Below, in pieces: positions 10,920 through 19,686 of a stretch of 64,000 nucleotides of DNA (positions within the stretch are counted from its first letter, which is position 1; the number at the start of each line of letters is the position of its first letter). The notes under the pieces were generated by a model, which worked only from the letters and a program-made list of their open reading frames with translations, was not told the origin of the DNA and made no database searches. The position numbers were made by a program, and so were the translations under genes. Source of the stretch: UBA2334 sp964396895 (GTDB lineage Bacteria; Pseudomonadota; Gammaproteobacteria; Burkholderiales; Burkholderiaceae_C); assembly GCA_964396895.1 (NCBI GenBank), contig CAYNGJ010000002.1:62001-126000 (forward strand), in the 5' to 3' direction.

Positions 10920-12032
10920 ATGTACAAAAACCTCGCAGCCACGCTCGTGGCCGCCTGTTTTTCCATTTCCCTTCCCATTTCCGTTCTGGCCCAGGCCGCC
11001 ACGTCAGCGGGCAAAGCGCCTGTGCAGGCGGCGTTCGTGTACGTCTCACCCATCACGGAAGCGGGCTGGACGCGCCAGCACGACGACGCCCGCAAGGCCG
11101 TCGAGGCCACGCTGAACACGGCTGGCCAACCGCCCCAGGTGCGCACCACGTTCGTCGAGAACGTGGCCGAAGGGCCGGACGCCGAGCGTGTCATCCGCGA
11201 TCTGGCCCGCAACGGGGCCGACATCGTCTTCACCCCCAGCTTTGGCTTTATGGAGCCCACGCTCAAGGTGGCCGCTGAATTTCCAAACGTGAAGTTCGAG
11301 TCCATCACCGGCTACAAAACCGCCACCAACGTGGCCGTGGCCAATGCCCGCTACTACGAAGGCCGCTACCTGGCCGGTGTGGCGGCGGGCCACCTGGCCA
11401 CCCAGGCGGGCTATGTGGCGGGGTTTCCCATTCCGGAAGTCATTCAGGGCATCAACGCCTTCACGCTGGGCATGCGCTCGGTCAATCCCGCCGCGCAGGT
11501 GCGTGTGGTGTGGTTGGGTGAGTGGTTCAACCCCCCGCGCGAGCGCGACGCCGCCATGACGCTGATGAACCAGGGTGCCGAGGTGCTGGCCTTTCACACC
11601 GGCTCCACCGCCGTGATGGTGGCGGCGCAGGAGCGTGGCAAGCTGGCCGTGGCCTACCACTCCGACATGCGCAAAGCCGCGCCCGACGCGCAGGTGCTGG
11701 CCGTGACCCACCAGTGGGGCGAGTACTACAGCCGCCGCGTGCAGGCCGTGCGCGACGGCACCTGGGCCAGCGCCCGCCTGTGGGGTGGCGTGAAGGAGGG
11801 CATGATCCGCGTCGATGCCTTCGGCCCCAAAGTGCCCAAGGCCGTGCAGACCGATGTGCTGGCCCGCCAGAAAGACATCGCCGCTGGCAAGCTGCAGCCT
11901 TTTGCCACCAAGGTCGGGGTGCGCGACAACGAAGGCAAACTGGTGATTCCCGCCGGGCAAAGCTTGAGCGACGAGCAGATCCTGGGCATGAACTGGCTGG
12001 CCGAGGGTGTGGTGGGCAAGATCGCCCGATGA
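10920..12032 (+). CDS. Second BMP-family periplasmic binding protein
   Basis: The product is 370 residues and parallels the lipoprotein at 8440 through the whole BMP domain (AAFVYVSPITEAGWTRQHDDAR, split by eye into VYVSPITEAGW and the rest; VIRDLARNGADIVF; GEWFNPPRERDA). It has a cleavable Sec signal peptide (hydrophobic core then VLAQA) and no lipobox, so it is probably a soluble periplasmic protein. GTAGAGGACC precedes the ATG at 10920. No permease accompanies it, so it probably delivers a related ligand to the importer at 4775-8369. It lies between adenine and guanine deaminase genes, which supports a purine ligand. Confidence 0.88.
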   Translation: MYKNLAATLVAACFSISLPISVLAQAATSAGKAPVQAAFVYVSPITEAGWTRQHDDARKAVEATLNTAGQPPQVRTTFVENVAEGPDAERVIRDLARNGADIVFTPSFGFMEPTLKVAAEFPNVKFESITGYKTATNVAVANARYYEGRYLAGVAAGHLATQAGYVAGFPIPEVIQGINAFTLGMRSVNPAAQVRVVWLGEWFNPPRERDAAMTLMNQGAEVLAFHTGSTAVMVAAQERGKLAVAYHSDMRKAAPDAQVLAVTHQWGEYYSRRVQAVRDGTWASARLWGGVKEGMIRVDAFGPKVPKAVQTDVLARQKDIAAGKLQPFATKVGVRDNEGKLVIPAGQSLSDEQILGMNWLAEGVVGKIAR

Positions 12033-12083
12033 GCCTCATCAGGCGCACCGGCAGTGCTGCCCCGGCCAGGGGCGGCATGGTGC

Positions 12084-12104
12084 CTGGCGTATGGTGTCTA
12101 TACC
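12084..12104. promoter_or_regulatory. Putative regulator site upstream of guanine deaminase
   Basis: CTGGCGTATGGT (12084-12095) is identical to 3778-3789 in the xdhA/LysR intergenic region. It is followed by TCTATACC, which forms the dyad TAT-N7-ATA (T-N11-A type, 12090-12102). A shared LysR operator for the purine genes is inferred. Confidence 0.45.
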
Positions 12105-12149
12105 GCTTGGGCATGTGCCGGGGGCGGGTCTGGGCTAAGCTGCCCCGCC

Positions 12150-13499
12150 ATGAACGCCTACCGAGCCTCCCTTCTGACCTTTGACGCTGCGGGCCAGCCC
12201 CGGTTTGACACCGACGGCCTGCTGTTGACGCAACCCGACGCACACGGCATCGAGCGGGTGCTGGCCAGTGGTGCCTACGCCGCGCTGGCGCACTGGCTGG
12301 AGCAGCCCCAGGCCCAGGGGGTGCAGGTCACGCACTGGCCGGGCAAGGTCATGGTGCCGGGCTTTGTGGACATGCATGTGCACTACCCGCAGGTGGACGT
12401 GATCGGCTCACCCGCCGACGGCCTGTTGCCCTGGCTGGAGCACTACACCTTTCCCCAGGAAACCCGGTTTGCCGAGCCGGCCCACGCGGCGGCGGTGGCC
12501 GAGGTGTTCACCGCCGAGTTGCTGCGCCACGGCGTGACCACCGCGCTGGCCTTTGCCACCTCGCACCCCACGGCGGTGGAGGCGGCGTTCGGTGCGGCGC
12601 AGGTGCGCGGCATGCGCCTCATCACCGGCCTGTGCCTGATGGACCAGAACGCCCCCGACGGCCTGCGCAACCCGCCCAGTGCCCCCGGGCGGGGTGACGC
12701 CGCCGAGCACAGCCTGCTGCAGTCGCAGGCGCTGATCGACCGCTGGCACGGGGTGGACCGCCTCGGCTACGCCATCACCCCGCGGTTTGTGCCCACCTGC
12801 TCCGACGCCCAGCTGCGTGGCGCGGGTGAGCTGGCGGCCCGCCACCCCGGTGTGTGGGTACAGTCCCATGTGGCCGAAAACCGTGACGAAATTGCCTGGG
12901 TGAGCCAGCTGCACCCCCAGGCGCGCAGCTACCTGGACGTGTACCACCGCTTTGGCTTGCTGCGCGAGCGGGCCGTCTACGCCCATTGCATTTACCTGGA
13001 TGCCGATGACCGCGCCCTGATGCGCGAGACCGGCACCGCTGCCGCCGTCAGCCCCACCAGCAACCTGTTTTTGGGCAGCGGGTTTTTCGACTTCGCGGCG
13101 GCGCAGGCCGCTGGCTACCGGCACGGCCTGGCGAGCGATGTGGGCGGTGGCACATCGTTCAGCCCCTTTGAAACCATGAAGGCCGCTTATTTTGTGGGGC
13201 GCATGGGGTTGGAACAGGGCGGGGTGTTCAAGCCTGGCCTCAGCCTGACGCCCGGCCACCTGTGGTGGCTGCACACGGCGGGGGCTGCCAGTGCGCTGGG
13301 TTTGGCGGGGGTGGTGGGCAACCTCACACCGGGCTGCGAGGCCGATTTTGTGGTCATCGATCCGCAGGCCACGCCGCTGCTGGCCCGGCGCACGTCGGCG
13401 GCCCAGAGCCTGGACGAATGGCTGTTCGCGCTCATCATCCTGGCGGATGACCGTGCCATTGCCCATGTGCAGCTGGCGCTGCCTACAATGTTCAGATAA
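12150..13499 (+). CDS. guaD: Guanine deaminase
   Basis: This 449-residue amidohydrolase should convert guanine to xanthine in the cytoplasm. The metal-binding signature is seen in PGFVDMHVHYPQVDVIG, followed by the guanine-deaminase strings ADGLLPWLEHYTFPQE and SHVAENRDE, then YAHCIYLDADD and the late LASDVGGGTSFSPFETM. The ATG at 12150 places the protein start where the family begins; an earlier in-frame TTG at 12054 is unlikely. The 117 bp upstream hold a dyad shared with the xdhA promoter region. The gene completes a local route from adenine and guanine to urate. It ends 14 bp before dcd. Confidence 0.94.
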   Translation: MNAYRASLLTFDAAGQPRFDTDGLLLTQPDAHGIERVLASGAYAALAHWLEQPQAQGVQVTHWPGKVMVPGFVDMHVHYPQVDVIGSPADGLLPWLEHYTFPQETRFAEPAHAAAVAEVFTAELLRHGVTTALAFATSHPTAVEAAFGAAQVRGMRLITGLCLMDQNAPDGLRNPPSAPGRGDAAEHSLLQSQALIDRWHGVDRLGYAITPRFVPTCSDAQLRGAGELAARHPGVWVQSHVAENRDEIAWVSQLHPQARSYLDVYHRFGLLRERAVYAHCIYLDADDRALMRETGTAAAVSPTSNLFLGSGFFDFAAAQAAGYRHGLASDVGGGTSFSPFETMKAAYFVGRMGLEQGGVFKPGLSLTPGHLWWLHTAGAASALGLAGVVGNLTPGCEADFVVIDPQATPLLARRTSAAQSLDEWLFALIILADDRAIAHVQLALPTMFR

Positions 13500-13513
13500 C
13501 CCGAGAGCACGCA

Positions 13514-14080
13514 ATGAGCATCAAGAGCGACAAATGGATACGCCGCATGGCCGAGCAGACCGGCATGATCGAGCCCTTCGAGCCCAACCAGGTGCGCGAA
13601 GCCGAGGGCAAAAAGATCATCAGCTACGGCACCAGCAGCTACGGCTACGACATCCGCTGTGCGCCCGAGTTCAAGGTGTTCACCAACATCCACAGCACGG
13701 TGGTGGACCCCAAAAATTTTGATGAAAAGAGTTTTGTCGATTTCCACGGCGACAGCTGCATCATCCCTCCCAACAGCTTCGCGCTGGCCCGCACGGTCGA
13801 GTACTTCCGCATCCCGCGCAATGTGCTCACCATCTGCCTGGGCAAAAGCACTTATGCCCGCTGCGGCATCATTGTCAATGTCACCCCGTTCGAGCCCGAA
13901 TGGGAGGGGTATGTGACGCTGGAGTTCTCCAACACCACCCCGTTGCCCGCCCGCATCTATGCCGGCGAGGGTTGCGCCCAGGTGCTGTTTTTCGAGAGCG
14001 ACGAGGTCTGCGAGGTCAGCTACAAAGACCGTGGTGGCAAGTACCAGGGCCAAGTGGGCGTGACCTTGCCCAAGGCCTGA
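13514..14080 (+). CDS. dcd: dCTP deaminase
   Basis: The product is 188 residues, the normal length for the trimeric dCTP deaminase that makes dUTP for thymidylate synthesis. Typical segments include ISYGTSSYGYDIRC, the active-site region FALARTVEYFRIPRNV, and LGKSTYARCGIIVNVTPFEP with the catalytic glutamate region in EWEGYVTLEFSNT. The start ATG follows a GAGAG stretch and is only 14 bp from guaD, so transcription may continue from that gene, although the two functions are not closely linked. Confidence 0.97.
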   Translation: MSIKSDKWIRRMAEQTGMIEPFEPNQVREAEGKKIISYGTSSYGYDIRCAPEFKVFTNIHSTVVDPKNFDEKSFVDFHGDSCIIPPNSFALARTVEYFRIPRNVLTICLGKSTYARCGIIVNVTPFEPEWEGYVTLEFSNTTPLPARIYAGEGCAQVLFFESDEVCEVSYKDRGGKYQGQVGVTLPKA

Positions 14081-14085
14081 CCACC

Positions 14086-15891
14086 ATGACCTACCCGGCG
14101 GACGAGGACACCCTGCCCATGGGGCTGCACGAGCGGCCGGGTGCTCTTCGACGCCAAACATCGGCCATGCCCATCAGCAGGCCTACGGCCAATGGTGGCC
14201 TGCTGTCGGTCGGTCTGTCCAGCCAGCTGATGATCCTGGCCACCATGTGGGACATGGCCCAGCTCGCGGTGCTGGTGACCGATGCCGATGCCAAGCTGCT
14301 GGCCGTTAACCCGGAATACGAGCGCATCACCGGGTATGCAGCCCATGAGGTCATGGGCTTGGTGCCCGACATGTTTCAGCCCGACAAGCACCCACCGGGT
14401 GTGCACGAGAGCCTGTGGGCTGCGCTGACATCACAGGGCAACTGGCAAGGTGAAATGCTCAGTCGCCGTAAAAACGGCAACCTTTACCCAGAGCACCTGA
14501 AAATCACCGCTCTGCGCGATCCACACACCGGCGTGGTGACGCACTATGTGGCCTCGTTTTCCGACCTGTCACTGCAGAAAGCTGCCCAACGCCGCGCGCT
14601 GCACATGGCCAGCCACGACCAACTCACCAACCTGCCCAACCAGTTGTTGCTGCGCGACCGCGCGGAACAGGCCATTTCCCAGGCCAAAGCTGGGGGGACC
14701 CAGGTGGGCCTGGTCGTGCTGGACATGGACCACTTCAAAACGGTGAACGATTCGCTGGGGCACGCGGGCGGTGACGAAATGCTGCGCCAGATCGGCCGCG
14801 CCCTGGCGTCGGCCATTGCCAGCACCGAAACGGTCAGCCGCAGGGGCGGCGACGAGTTTGTGGTGCTGTGCCCCATCACCGAGGTCGATTCGCTCAGGCG
14901 CACTGCCCAGCACCTGCTGGCGGCCCTGTCTGAGCCCTTCCGGGTCAATGGCCGTGAGGCAGTGGTGTCGGCCTCGGTGGGCGTTGCCCTGTGCCCCGCC
15001 GATGGCAGTGATTTCGATGCGTTGCTCAACAACGCCGAAGTGGCGATGTACCAGGCCAAGGACGCCGGGCGGCGTTGTGTGCGCTTTTTCACACAGGACA
15101 TGAACCAGGGTCCCCACGACCGAATGGCCTTGTTGGGTGATCTGTCCCGTGCTGCTCAGCGAGGGGAGTTCCGCCTGTTTTACCAACCGCTGGTGAACCT
15201 CAACACCAGCGAGATTGTGGGTGCCGAGGCACTCATCCGCTGGGAGCGTCCCGGGGTGGGGTTGGTGCCGCCCAATGCCTTCATTCCACTGGCAGAGTCC
15301 ACAGGGCTTGTGGTGGACATTGGGCAGTGGGTTCTGCACGAGGCCTGCATGCAGCAGCGCCGCTGGATGGATGCGGGCCAGGGGCACCTGTTTGTGGCCG
15401 TGAACGTCTCAGCCTTGCAGTTTCGTCAGGGCCTGCTGGAGCAGCAGGTGGCCGATGCCCTGCAACGCTCCGGTTGCAACCCCAGTCGTCTGGAGCTGGA
15501 GTTGACCGAGTCCACCCTGATGGTGCAGCCTGAAGAGGTCATGGCGGTGATTCACCGCCTCAAGCAGCGTGGTGTGCAGTTGGCCATTGACGACTTCGGT
15601 ACCGGCTATTCCAGCTTGGCCTACCTGCGGCGACTGGCGGTGGACAAAATCAAGATTGACCAGTCGTTTGTGCGCGACCTCACCATTGACCCGGACGGTG
15701 CCGCCATTGTCCGCGCCGTGATCCAGATGGCGCGCTCGCTGGGGCTGCGCACGGTGGGAGAGGGCATAGAGACTCAGGTCAACCGCCGCGCCCTCCAGGT
15801 GCTTGGCTGTGACCTGGGCCAGGGCTACTTCTTTGGCAAGCCCATGCCGGCGGCCGATTTTGACCAACTGATGCGCCCCGCCGACACCTGA
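14086..15891 (+). CDS. PAS-GGDEF-EAL cyclic-di-GMP signalling protein
   Basis: The 601-residue protein has an N-terminal variable region, a PAS domain (about residues 55-165, with AVNPEYERITGYAAHEVMG), a GGDEF domain (GGDEF at 254-258) and an EAL domain (EAL at 381-383, with ELTESTLM and IDDFGTGYSSLAYL). Both catalytic motifs look intact, so it could synthesise or hydrolyse cyclic di-GMP, the PAS domain supplying a sensory input. No membrane span or signal peptide is evident, so it is probably cytoplasmic. The ATG at 14086 is 6 bp after dcd with no strong ribosome site; a start at 14113 or later would not remove any domain. Net activity cannot be predicted. Confidence 0.93.
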   Translation: MTYPADEDTLPMGLHERPGALRRQTSAMPISRPTANGGLLSVGLSSQLMILATMWDMAQLAVLVTDADAKLLAVNPEYERITGYAAHEVMGLVPDMFQPDKHPPGVHESLWAALTSQGNWQGEMLSRRKNGNLYPEHLKITALRDPHTGVVTHYVASFSDLSLQKAAQRRALHMASHDQLTNLPNQLLLRDRAEQAISQAKAGGTQVGLVVLDMDHFKTVNDSLGHAGGDEMLRQIGRALASAIASTETVSRRGGDEFVVLCPITEVDSLRRTAQHLLAALSEPFRVNGREAVVSASVGVALCPADGSDFDALLNNAEVAMYQAKDAGRRCVRFFTQDMNQGPHDRMALLGDLSRAAQRGEFRLFYQPLVNLNTSEIVGAEALIRWERPGVGLVPPNAFIPLAESTGLVVDIGQWVLHEACMQQRRWMDAGQGHLFVAVNVSALQFRQGLLEQQVADALQRSGCNPSRLELELTESTLMVQPEEVMAVIHRLKQRGVQLAIDDFGTGYSSLAYLRRLAVDKIKIDQSFVRDLTIDPDGAAIVRAVIQMARSLGLRTVGEGIETQVNRRALQVLGCDLGQGYFFGKPMPAADFDQLMRPADT

Positions 15892-15998
15892 ATTCTGTCC
15901 CGCTTTCACCGCCATGTGTGGCGCCTGGGCCGCAACTGCAGTGGTTCGCGCGCGGCTCCGTGCAGGTCTCTCGGGTCAAAGTGAGACAATACACCCCA

Positions 15999-17552
15999 AT
16001 GAGTGACTCTTTTTCCCAACTATCGCTGGCCCCTGCGCTGGCACGCGCCGTGGCCGAAATGGGCTACGAATCCATGACCCCCATCCAAGCCCAGGCCATT
16101 CCTGTGGTGCTGCAAGGGCGGGATGTGATGGGCGCAGCCCAAACGGGCACCGGTAAAACGGCTGCTTTCTCGCTGCCATTGCTGCAGCGCATGATGAAGC
16201 ACGAAAACGCATCGACCTCGCCCGCCCGCCACCCTGTGCGAGCCCTGGTGCTGCTGCCCACGCGCGAGCTGGCCGACCAGGTGGCCCAGCAGGTGGCGTT
16301 GTACGCCAAGTACACCCAGCTGCGCAGCACGGTGGTGTTCGGCGGCATGGACATGAAGCCCCAAACCGCCGAGCTGAAAAAAGGTGTCGAAGTGCTGGTG
16401 GCCACGCCGGGCCGTTTGCTCGACCACATTGAGGCCAAAAACTGCGTGCTCAATCAGGTCGAATACGTGGTGCTGGACGAGGCCGATCGCATGCTGGACA
16501 TCGGCTTTTTGCCGGACCTGCAGCGCATCCTCAGCTACCTGCCCAAGCAGCGCACCACGCTGCTGTTTTCTGCCACGTTTTCGCCGGAAATCAAGCGCCT
16601 CGCGGGCAGCTATTTGCAAGACCCCGTCACCATCGAGGTGGCCCGTTCCAACGCGACTGCCTCCACGGTGGAGCAGCGCTTCATTGGTGTGTCCGACGAC
16701 GACAAGCGCCGCGCCATTCACCATGTGCTGCGCGAACGAGACCTGAAGCAAGCCTTCATTTTTGTGAACAGCAAACTCGGCTGTGCCCGCTTGGCCCGTT
16801 CACTGGAGCGTGAGGGCCTGAAAACCACCGCGCTGCACGGCGACAAGTCGCAGGACGAGCGCCTGAAAGCGCTGGAGGCGTTCAAGAGCGGTGCCGTGGA
16901 CCTGTTGGTGTGCACCGACGTGGCCGCCCGCGGTCTGGACATCAAAGACGTGCCGGCCGTGTTCAACTTTGACCTCCCCTTCAATGCAGAGGATTACGTG
17001 CACCGCATCGGTCGCACCGGGCGTGCCGGGGCGTCGGGTCTGGCGGTGTCGCTGGTGTCGCCCAGCGATTCGCGCCTGTTGGCCGACATCGAGAAACTCA
17101 TCAAAATCAAGGCCAACGTCGAGCCCTTGCCCTTGGAAGATGCCGGCGCCAAACCCGTGGGGCGCTACAACGATGGCCGCCGCCACTGGGGCCGCGACGA
17201 GGAAGACGACACCAGCCGTGCGCCAGCGCCCCGTGAGCGTGGAGCCGACAGGGACACCGCACGCCCCCCCGTGCGCTCGGGCCCGCGCCACAGTTCGCGT
17301 GTTCCGGTCGATCCGTTCTTTGACAAGCCCTATGAGCCCAGCGTGTCGGTGGACGACAAGCCCCGCTGGGAGGCAGAACCCCGCTCCAATGTCGGTCGCA
17401 TTTCTGCCAATATCAAACCCAAGAAGCGGGTGGCTGCGTTGTTCCGTTCCCCTGCGCCGGTGTCTGCTCCTGTGGTCGCCGCACCGACGCAGCCCGAAGA
17501 ACTCACGCCGGCCTTGGAGTTGGCTGCTGTGCCTGAGGACAGTTCACACTGA
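15999..17552 (+). CDS. rhlE: DEAD-box ATP-dependent RNA helicase, RhlE type
   Basis: This 517-residue RNA helicase shows the Q motif (MTPIQAQAIP), motif I AQTGTGKTA, motif II DEAD (VLDEADRMLD), motif III SAT and motif VI HRIGRTGRAG. The core ends near residue 380. The C-terminal tail is long, basic and low-complexity (Arg/Pro rich), typical of RhlE proteins in betaproteobacteria and involved in RNA contact. The ATG at 15999 starts the usual SFSQLSLAPALARAVAEMGY. Its 3' end overlaps the end of apaH by 50 bp in convergent orientation. The likely role is ribosome assembly or mRNA turnover. Confidence 0.95.
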   Translation: MSDSFSQLSLAPALARAVAEMGYESMTPIQAQAIPVVLQGRDVMGAAQTGTGKTAAFSLPLLQRMMKHENASTSPARHPVRALVLLPTRELADQVAQQVALYAKYTQLRSTVVFGGMDMKPQTAELKKGVEVLVATPGRLLDHIEAKNCVLNQVEYVVLDEADRMLDIGFLPDLQRILSYLPKQRTTLLFSATFSPEIKRLAGSYLQDPVTIEVARSNATASTVEQRFIGVSDDDKRRAIHHVLRERDLKQAFIFVNSKLGCARLARSLEREGLKTTALHGDKSQDERLKALEAFKSGAVDLLVCTDVAARGLDIKDVPAVFNFDLPFNAEDYVHRIGRTGRAGASGLAVSLVSPSDSRLLADIEKLIKIKANVEPLPLEDAGAKPVGRYNDGRRHWGRDEEDDTSRAPAPRERGADRDTARPPVRSGPRHSSRVPVDPFFDKPYEPSVSVDDKPRWEAEPRSNVGRISANIKPKKRVAALFRSPAPVSAPVVAAPTQPEELTPALELAAVPEDSSH

Positions 17553-18360
17553 CCAGCGGCAGGGCTCGCGCGGCCTGGCCCGCGCCCACTGGCCGGATCT
17601 CGGCCGCCGTCAGGCAGCCACCCCAGACGCAACCGGTGTCCAGCGCCAGCACATTGGGCCGTTTTAGGTCGCGCAAGGTGCTCCAGTGGCCGAAGGCCAC
17701 TGGCTGCGCCGCCGTCAGCCGGCCGGGCACGTCAAACCACGGCAGGTGGCCCGGTGGCGGGGTGGCTTCGCTGTCTTTGGCATCAAACTCCATGTGACCC
17801 TCGGGTGTGCAAAAGCGCAGCCGGGTCAGCGCGTTGACCACCACACGCAGGCGCTCGTGGGCTGGCCAGTCTTCCCGCCAGTGGTTGGGTTCGTTGCCGT
17901 ACATCACCTGCAGGAAGTTTTTGTACTCAAAACCGCCCATGACGCTTTCAAATTCTGATGAAAGTGCTACGGTTTTTTCAGCTGTCCAATTCGGCAGCAC
18001 CCCCGCGTGCACCATCAGCCAGCCGTGTGCCAAGCGGGCCAGGGGCTGGCAGCGCAGCCAATGCAGTAGTTCAGTTGCGTCCGGGGCTTGCAACACCGGG
18101 CCCAAGGTGTCTTTGCGGTGGGCCTTGCGCACGCCGTGGGCCACTGCCAGCAGGTGCAGGTCGTGGTTGCCCAGCAGGCAGCGGGCAGAGCTGCCCGCCG
18201 CGTGCGCCCAGCGCAGCACGCCCAGTGAATCCGGTCCGCGGTTGACCAAGTCACCCAGCAGGTACACGGTGTCGCGGCTCGCCGAAAACCCCACCTTGTC
18301 CAGCAGTTGCTGCAGCGGCCCCATGCAGCCCTGGACGTCCCCGATCATGTAAAGTGCCAT
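17503..18360 (-). CDS. apaH: Symmetrical bis(5'-nucleosyl)-tetraphosphatase
   Basis: This calcineurin-like phosphoesterase hydrolyses Ap4A to two ADP and is 285 residues long. Metal-binding motifs are visible in order: YMIGDVQGC, VYLLGDLVNRGPDS and CLLGNHDLHLLA, then HAGVLPNW and ALDTGCVWGG near the C-terminus, all typical of ApaH. The ATG at 18360 gives the standard MALYMIGDVQG start. It is divergent from the CNNM/CorC gene with only 9 bp between start codons, so the two promoters must overlap or lie inside the opposite gene. It is convergent with rhlE, with a 50-bp overlap that encodes the last residues of both. Confidence 0.95.
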   Translation of the reverse strand: MALYMIGDVQGCMGPLQQLLDKVGFSASRDTVYLLGDLVNRGPDSLGVLRWAHAAGSSARCLLGNHDLHLLAVAHGVRKAHRKDTLGPVLQAPDATELLHWLRCQPLARLAHGWLMVHAGVLPNWTAEKTVALSSEFESVMGGFEYKNFLQVMYGNEPNHWREDWPAHERLRVVVNALTRLRFCTPEGHMEFDAKDSEATPPPGHLPWFDVPGRLTAAQPVAFGHWSTLRDLKRPNVLALDTGCVWGGCLTAAEIRPVGAGQAARALPLVSVNCPQAQQPTPRPA

Positions 18361-18369
18361 GCACAAATT

Positions 18370-19686
18370 ATGGATGTTCTGCTCATTGCTTTTCTGACCC
18401 TGCTCAATGGCGCTTTTGCCATGTCTGAGCTGGCCCTGGCCTCCAGCAAAAAGGCCCGACTGCTTGCGTTGGCCGAAGCCGGGGACAAGGGGGCGCAGGC
18501 CGCGCTCAAACTGTTGGAAAACCCCACCCAGTTCCTGTCGTCGGTGCAGGTGGGCATCACGTCCATCGGCATGCTCAACGGCATTGTGGGTGAGGCGGCT
18601 TTCAGCGACGACTTGTCCGCTCAACTGCAAGCCTGGGGCATGACCCTGGCCACCGCCAACGTCACGGCCACGGCCGTGGTGGTGGTGGTCATTACCTTTG
18701 TCACCATCGTGTTTGGCGAGTTGGTGCCCAAGCGCATTGGCCAGCTCTATCCCGAGGCGGTGTCACGCGTGGTGTCCCGTCCCATGGACTGGGTGGCGCG
18801 GGTGGCCAGGCCATTCGTGGCGCTGCTGTCGGCCACCACCACTGGCGTGCTGGCCCTGCTGCGCATTGACACCAACGCCGTGCAACACGTGACGGAAGAG
18901 GAAATCGAGGCCAGCCTGGACGAAGGCCTGGGGGCGGGCATCATTGAGCACCACGAACACCAGATGGTGCGCAACGTGTTCAACCTCGACGAGCGGCCCC
19001 TGACCTCCATCATGGTGCACCGGGCCGACATCGAATGGCTGGAAGCCACCGACACCCTGGAGGTGGCGCTGGAGAAGGCCTGGCACTCCGCCCATTCGTG
19101 GTACCCGGTTTGCCGTGGCGGGTTGGACGATGTGGTGGGCCTGGTCCATGTGCCGCACCTGGTGGAACTGTGCGCCAGCGGGCTCACACGGCAAGACAGC
19201 TTGCGCCAGCACGTGGTGCCTGCGGTGTTTGTGCCAGAAACGCTGTCCGGGCTGGAGCTTCTGGCCCAGTTCAGGGTGCGTTCGATGCGGGTGGTGTGTG
19301 TGGTGGACGAATACGGCGAGGTCCAAGGCATGCTGACGCCGTTGGACCTGCTCGAGGCCATCACCGGCGAGCTCTCCAGCTCCGAGCCGGTGGACGCCTG
19401 GGCCACCCCACAACCCGACGGGTCGTGGCTGGTGGACGGCGCCATGCCGGTGCAGGAACTCAAGCACCGGCTGGGCCTCGACGAGCTGCCCGAAGAAGAC
19501 AAAGGGCTCTACAACACCGTGGCGGGCCTGATGCAAACCGTGGCGGGCGACCTGCTGGCCAAAGGCGAGGCTGTGGAGTGGGGCGGCTGGCACTTCGAGG
19601 TGCTGGAGCTGGACGGGCGGCGCATTGACCGGGTGCTCATTGTCCAGCGGCTGCCGGTGGCCGGTGTTCAAACAGCCAATCCTTGA
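18370..19686 (+). CDS. CNNM/CorC-family membrane protein (hemolysin-like, CBS domains)
   Basis: The product is 438 residues. An N-terminal DUF21/CNNM transmembrane domain (starting MDVLLIAFLTLLNGAFAMSE) is followed by two CBS domains (RPLTSIMVHRADIEWLEA onward, then VVCVVDEYGEVQGMLTPLD) and a C-terminal CorC_HlyC domain (FEVLELDGRRIDRV). Proteins of this architecture are linked to Mg2+/Co2+ efflux or membrane homeostasis; the substrate cannot be fixed from sequence. The start at 18370 fits the first membrane helix. It overlaps the 3' end of cbbR by 50 bp in convergent orientation. Confidence 0.9.
   Translation: MDVLLIAFLTLLNGAFAMSELALASSKKARLLALAEAGDKGAQAALKLLENPTQFLSSVQVGITSIGMLNGIVGEAAFSDDLSAQLQAWGMTLATANVTATAVVVVVITFVTIVFGELVPKRIGQLYPEAVSRVVSRPMDWVARVARPFVALLSATTTGVLALLRIDTNAVQHVTEEEIEASLDEGLGAGIIEHHEHQMVRNVFNLDERPLTSIMVHRADIEWLEATDTLEVALEKAWHSAHSWYPVCRGGLDDVVGLVHVPHLVELCASGLTRQDSLRQHVVPAVFVPETLSGLELLAQFRVRSMRVVCVVDEYGEVQGMLTPLDLLEAITGELSSSEPVDAWATPQPDGSWLVDGAMPVQELKHRLGLDELPEEDKGLYNTVAGLMQTVAGDLLAKGEAVEWGGWHFEVLELDGRRIDRVLIVQRLPVAGVQTANP

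Noticed and set aside
13459..13488. Sigma-70-like TTGCCC/TACAAT before dcd
   Set aside because: The spacer is 19 bp and lies within the guaD coding end; too weak to list as a promoter.
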